A stretch of DNA of 40,683 nucleotides from an uncultured Oscillospiraceae bacterium (GTDB taxonomy: Bacteria > Bacillota > Clostridia > Oscillospirales > Acutalibacteraceae). Under the pieces are notes generated by a model that was not told the origin of the DNA, made no database searches, and was given only the letters and a program-made list of their open reading frames with translations. Location of the stretch: assembly GCA_900553525.1 (NCBI GenBank), contig USDZ01000001.1, positions 1 to 40,683 of the forward strand, read 5' to 3'. Positions 40,049 through 40,683 of this stretch are shown here, piece by piece (the stretch's first letter is position 1; the number at the start of each line of letters is the position of its first letter). The position numbers and the translations under genes were made by a program.

Positions 40049-40335
40049 AATGAAATTCGTTTCCTGCGGAATGAGTGAAATATCTTTGATATAAAATATT
40101 GGAACACTCTTTTATCCGTTTTCTCCTCCTCTCAGCCGGTGTTCCTTGTCAACTGTACACGGCAGTTTAAAGAGTTCGTGCGGAAGTGGTTTGACGCTTT
40201 TTATCTTCGTCGCCCTGTGGCTCCTGCTGCTGTGAAAAAACTGGCGTATGCCGCATCTTTTATTGGCGTACCCCTTTCAACCACAGAAAATCAATGTGTA
40301 GAATATATTTTTTATCTTTTTACATTAAAAATCTA
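40049..40335. other. Gene-free stretch after tRNA-Leu
   Basis: An open plus-strand frame at 40139-40339 has no ribosome site and no family likeness; I see no gene here. Confidence 0.5.
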
Positions 40336-40364
40336 TTGACAAACATTAAAGTTCATGATATGCT
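40336..40364 (+). promoter_or_regulatory. Promoter of the DUF2975-like gene
   Basis: TTGACA (40336-40341), 17 bp, TATGCT (40359-40364) with TGA before it (extended -10). Confidence 0.75.
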
Positions 40365-40396
40365 TTCATCATCAAATAACCTTGGAGGGATCGATG

Positions 40397-40683
40397 ATGA
40401 AAGGAATCGTAAAAGCTGCAAAAATAGCCACTAAGATCGTTGAAGTATTTCATTGGGTGGGAACCGCCTTGATGCTGGCGGCAACCGTATGCTCGCTTGC
40501 GGCGCCAGCATGGGTAAAGTATTTTGTAGGCATTAATGCCAAAGAATGTTGCGGTGCTGAGCTGAATGTATATGGGTTTGAGGTCATTGCTCCAGTGAAA
40601 AATGGCAGCGTTGACATGAAAGCGCTGTTTTTGTTCGGCATTGGCGCGGTTATTATTCTTTCTCTTATGGCAATGGTCTTCAG
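40397..40683 (+). CDS. DUF2975-like membrane protein, N-terminal part (cut by window edge)
   Basis: The first 95 codons of a membrane protein. A first helix around residues 20-38 (WVGTALMLAATVCSLAAPAW) follows a basic stretch, then an extracytoplasmic loop with a CC pair (NAKECCGAELNVYGFEV), then a second helix from about 78 on (LFLFGIGAVIILSLMAMVF). The YGFEV...FLFGIGAVIIL.L.AMVF pattern fits DUF2975 proteins, whose function is unknown; they often stand beside a small HTH regulator. The ATG at 40397 is preferred over 40394 because of the spacing (7 nt) to GGAGGG. Confidence 0.6.
   Translation, partial: MKGIVKAAKIATKIVEVFHWVGTALMLAATVCSLAAPAWVKYFVGINAKECCGAELNVYGFEVIAPVKNGSVDMKALFLFGIGAVIILSLMAMVF

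Noticed and set aside
40139..40339. 66-residue plus-strand open frame upstream of the last gene
   Set aside because: No ribosome site, unusual composition and it runs through the promoter of the next gene.
1..40683. CRISPR array, intact insertion sequence, prophage or toxin-antitoxin module
   Set aside because: No regularly spaced repeats, transposase, integrase or phage structural gene is present; the RHH gene has no toxin partner.

Overview
The window looks like a chromosomal segment of a Gram-positive anaerobe of the Bacillota, most likely class Clostridia. The reasons are strong GGAGG-type ribosome binding sites with frequent TTG/GTG starts, a perfect CIRCE element, a FeoB-associated Cys-rich membrane protein, an RNHCP protein, a phasin-like/AarF pair, a LytTR/GHKL pair and small Clostridia-type hypothetical proteins. 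Base composition is near half G+C and looks visibly lower in roughly 27.4-32.9 kb and 34.5-36.7 kb. Species cannot be told from the sequence.

Layout. 1-4.5 kb: the 5' end of tgt, divergent from a MarR regulator that heads an asymmetric two-gene ABC multidrug-type exporter. 4.5-15.2 kb: mostly housekeeping genes on the minus strand (pepF, a pyrimidine-dimer glycosylase-like gene, an SDR, dCMP deaminase, mutY, an ArsC/Spx-like protein, prfC, cca, a cell-wall amidase). On the plus strand are an amidase_6 gene and two tiny related proteins. 15.4-19.25 kb: a complete ferrous-iron operon (feoA-feoA-feoB-Cys-rich protein-DtxR-type regulator) with a consensus promoter, a palindromic operator candidate at the start site and internal terminator-like hairpins. 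19.45-20.8 kb: a complete three-gene operon (yjbQ, ArsC/Spx-like, MIF-like tautomerase). 21.3-25 kb: a response regulator, an ABC-2 transporter and a histidine kinase; the transporter promoter carries three 11-bp direct repeats that probably bind the regulator. 25.1-27.1 kb: phasin-like and AarF/UbiB genes.

27.5-33 kb is an accessory signalling/export cassette: strong promoter, about 235-nt leader with a 32-codon candidate ORF, LytTR response regulator, soluble GHKL kinase, two ABC exporter half-transporters and a terminator. 33-37 kb holds a Gfo/Idh/MocA oxidoreductase, a probable decayed serine-recombinase fragment, an ECF sigma/anti-sigma-like pair with a 29-bp AT palindrome in front, and a small ribbon-helix-helix gene with its own palindrome. 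37-40.7 kb: trxB, a CIRCE-controlled Hsp20 gene, a monoglyceride-lipase-like hydrolase, tRNA-Leu(CAG) behind a consensus promoter, and the start of a DUF2975-like membrane protein gene.

No CRISPR array, intact insertion sequence, prophage or replication origin was seen. The items most worth following up are the LytTR/GHKL/ABC cassette with its leader ORF, the direct-repeat promoter of the ABC-2 transporter, the feo operon control elements together with FeoB's enlarged acidic loop, and the palindromes in front of the ECF sigma and ribbon-helix-helix genes.
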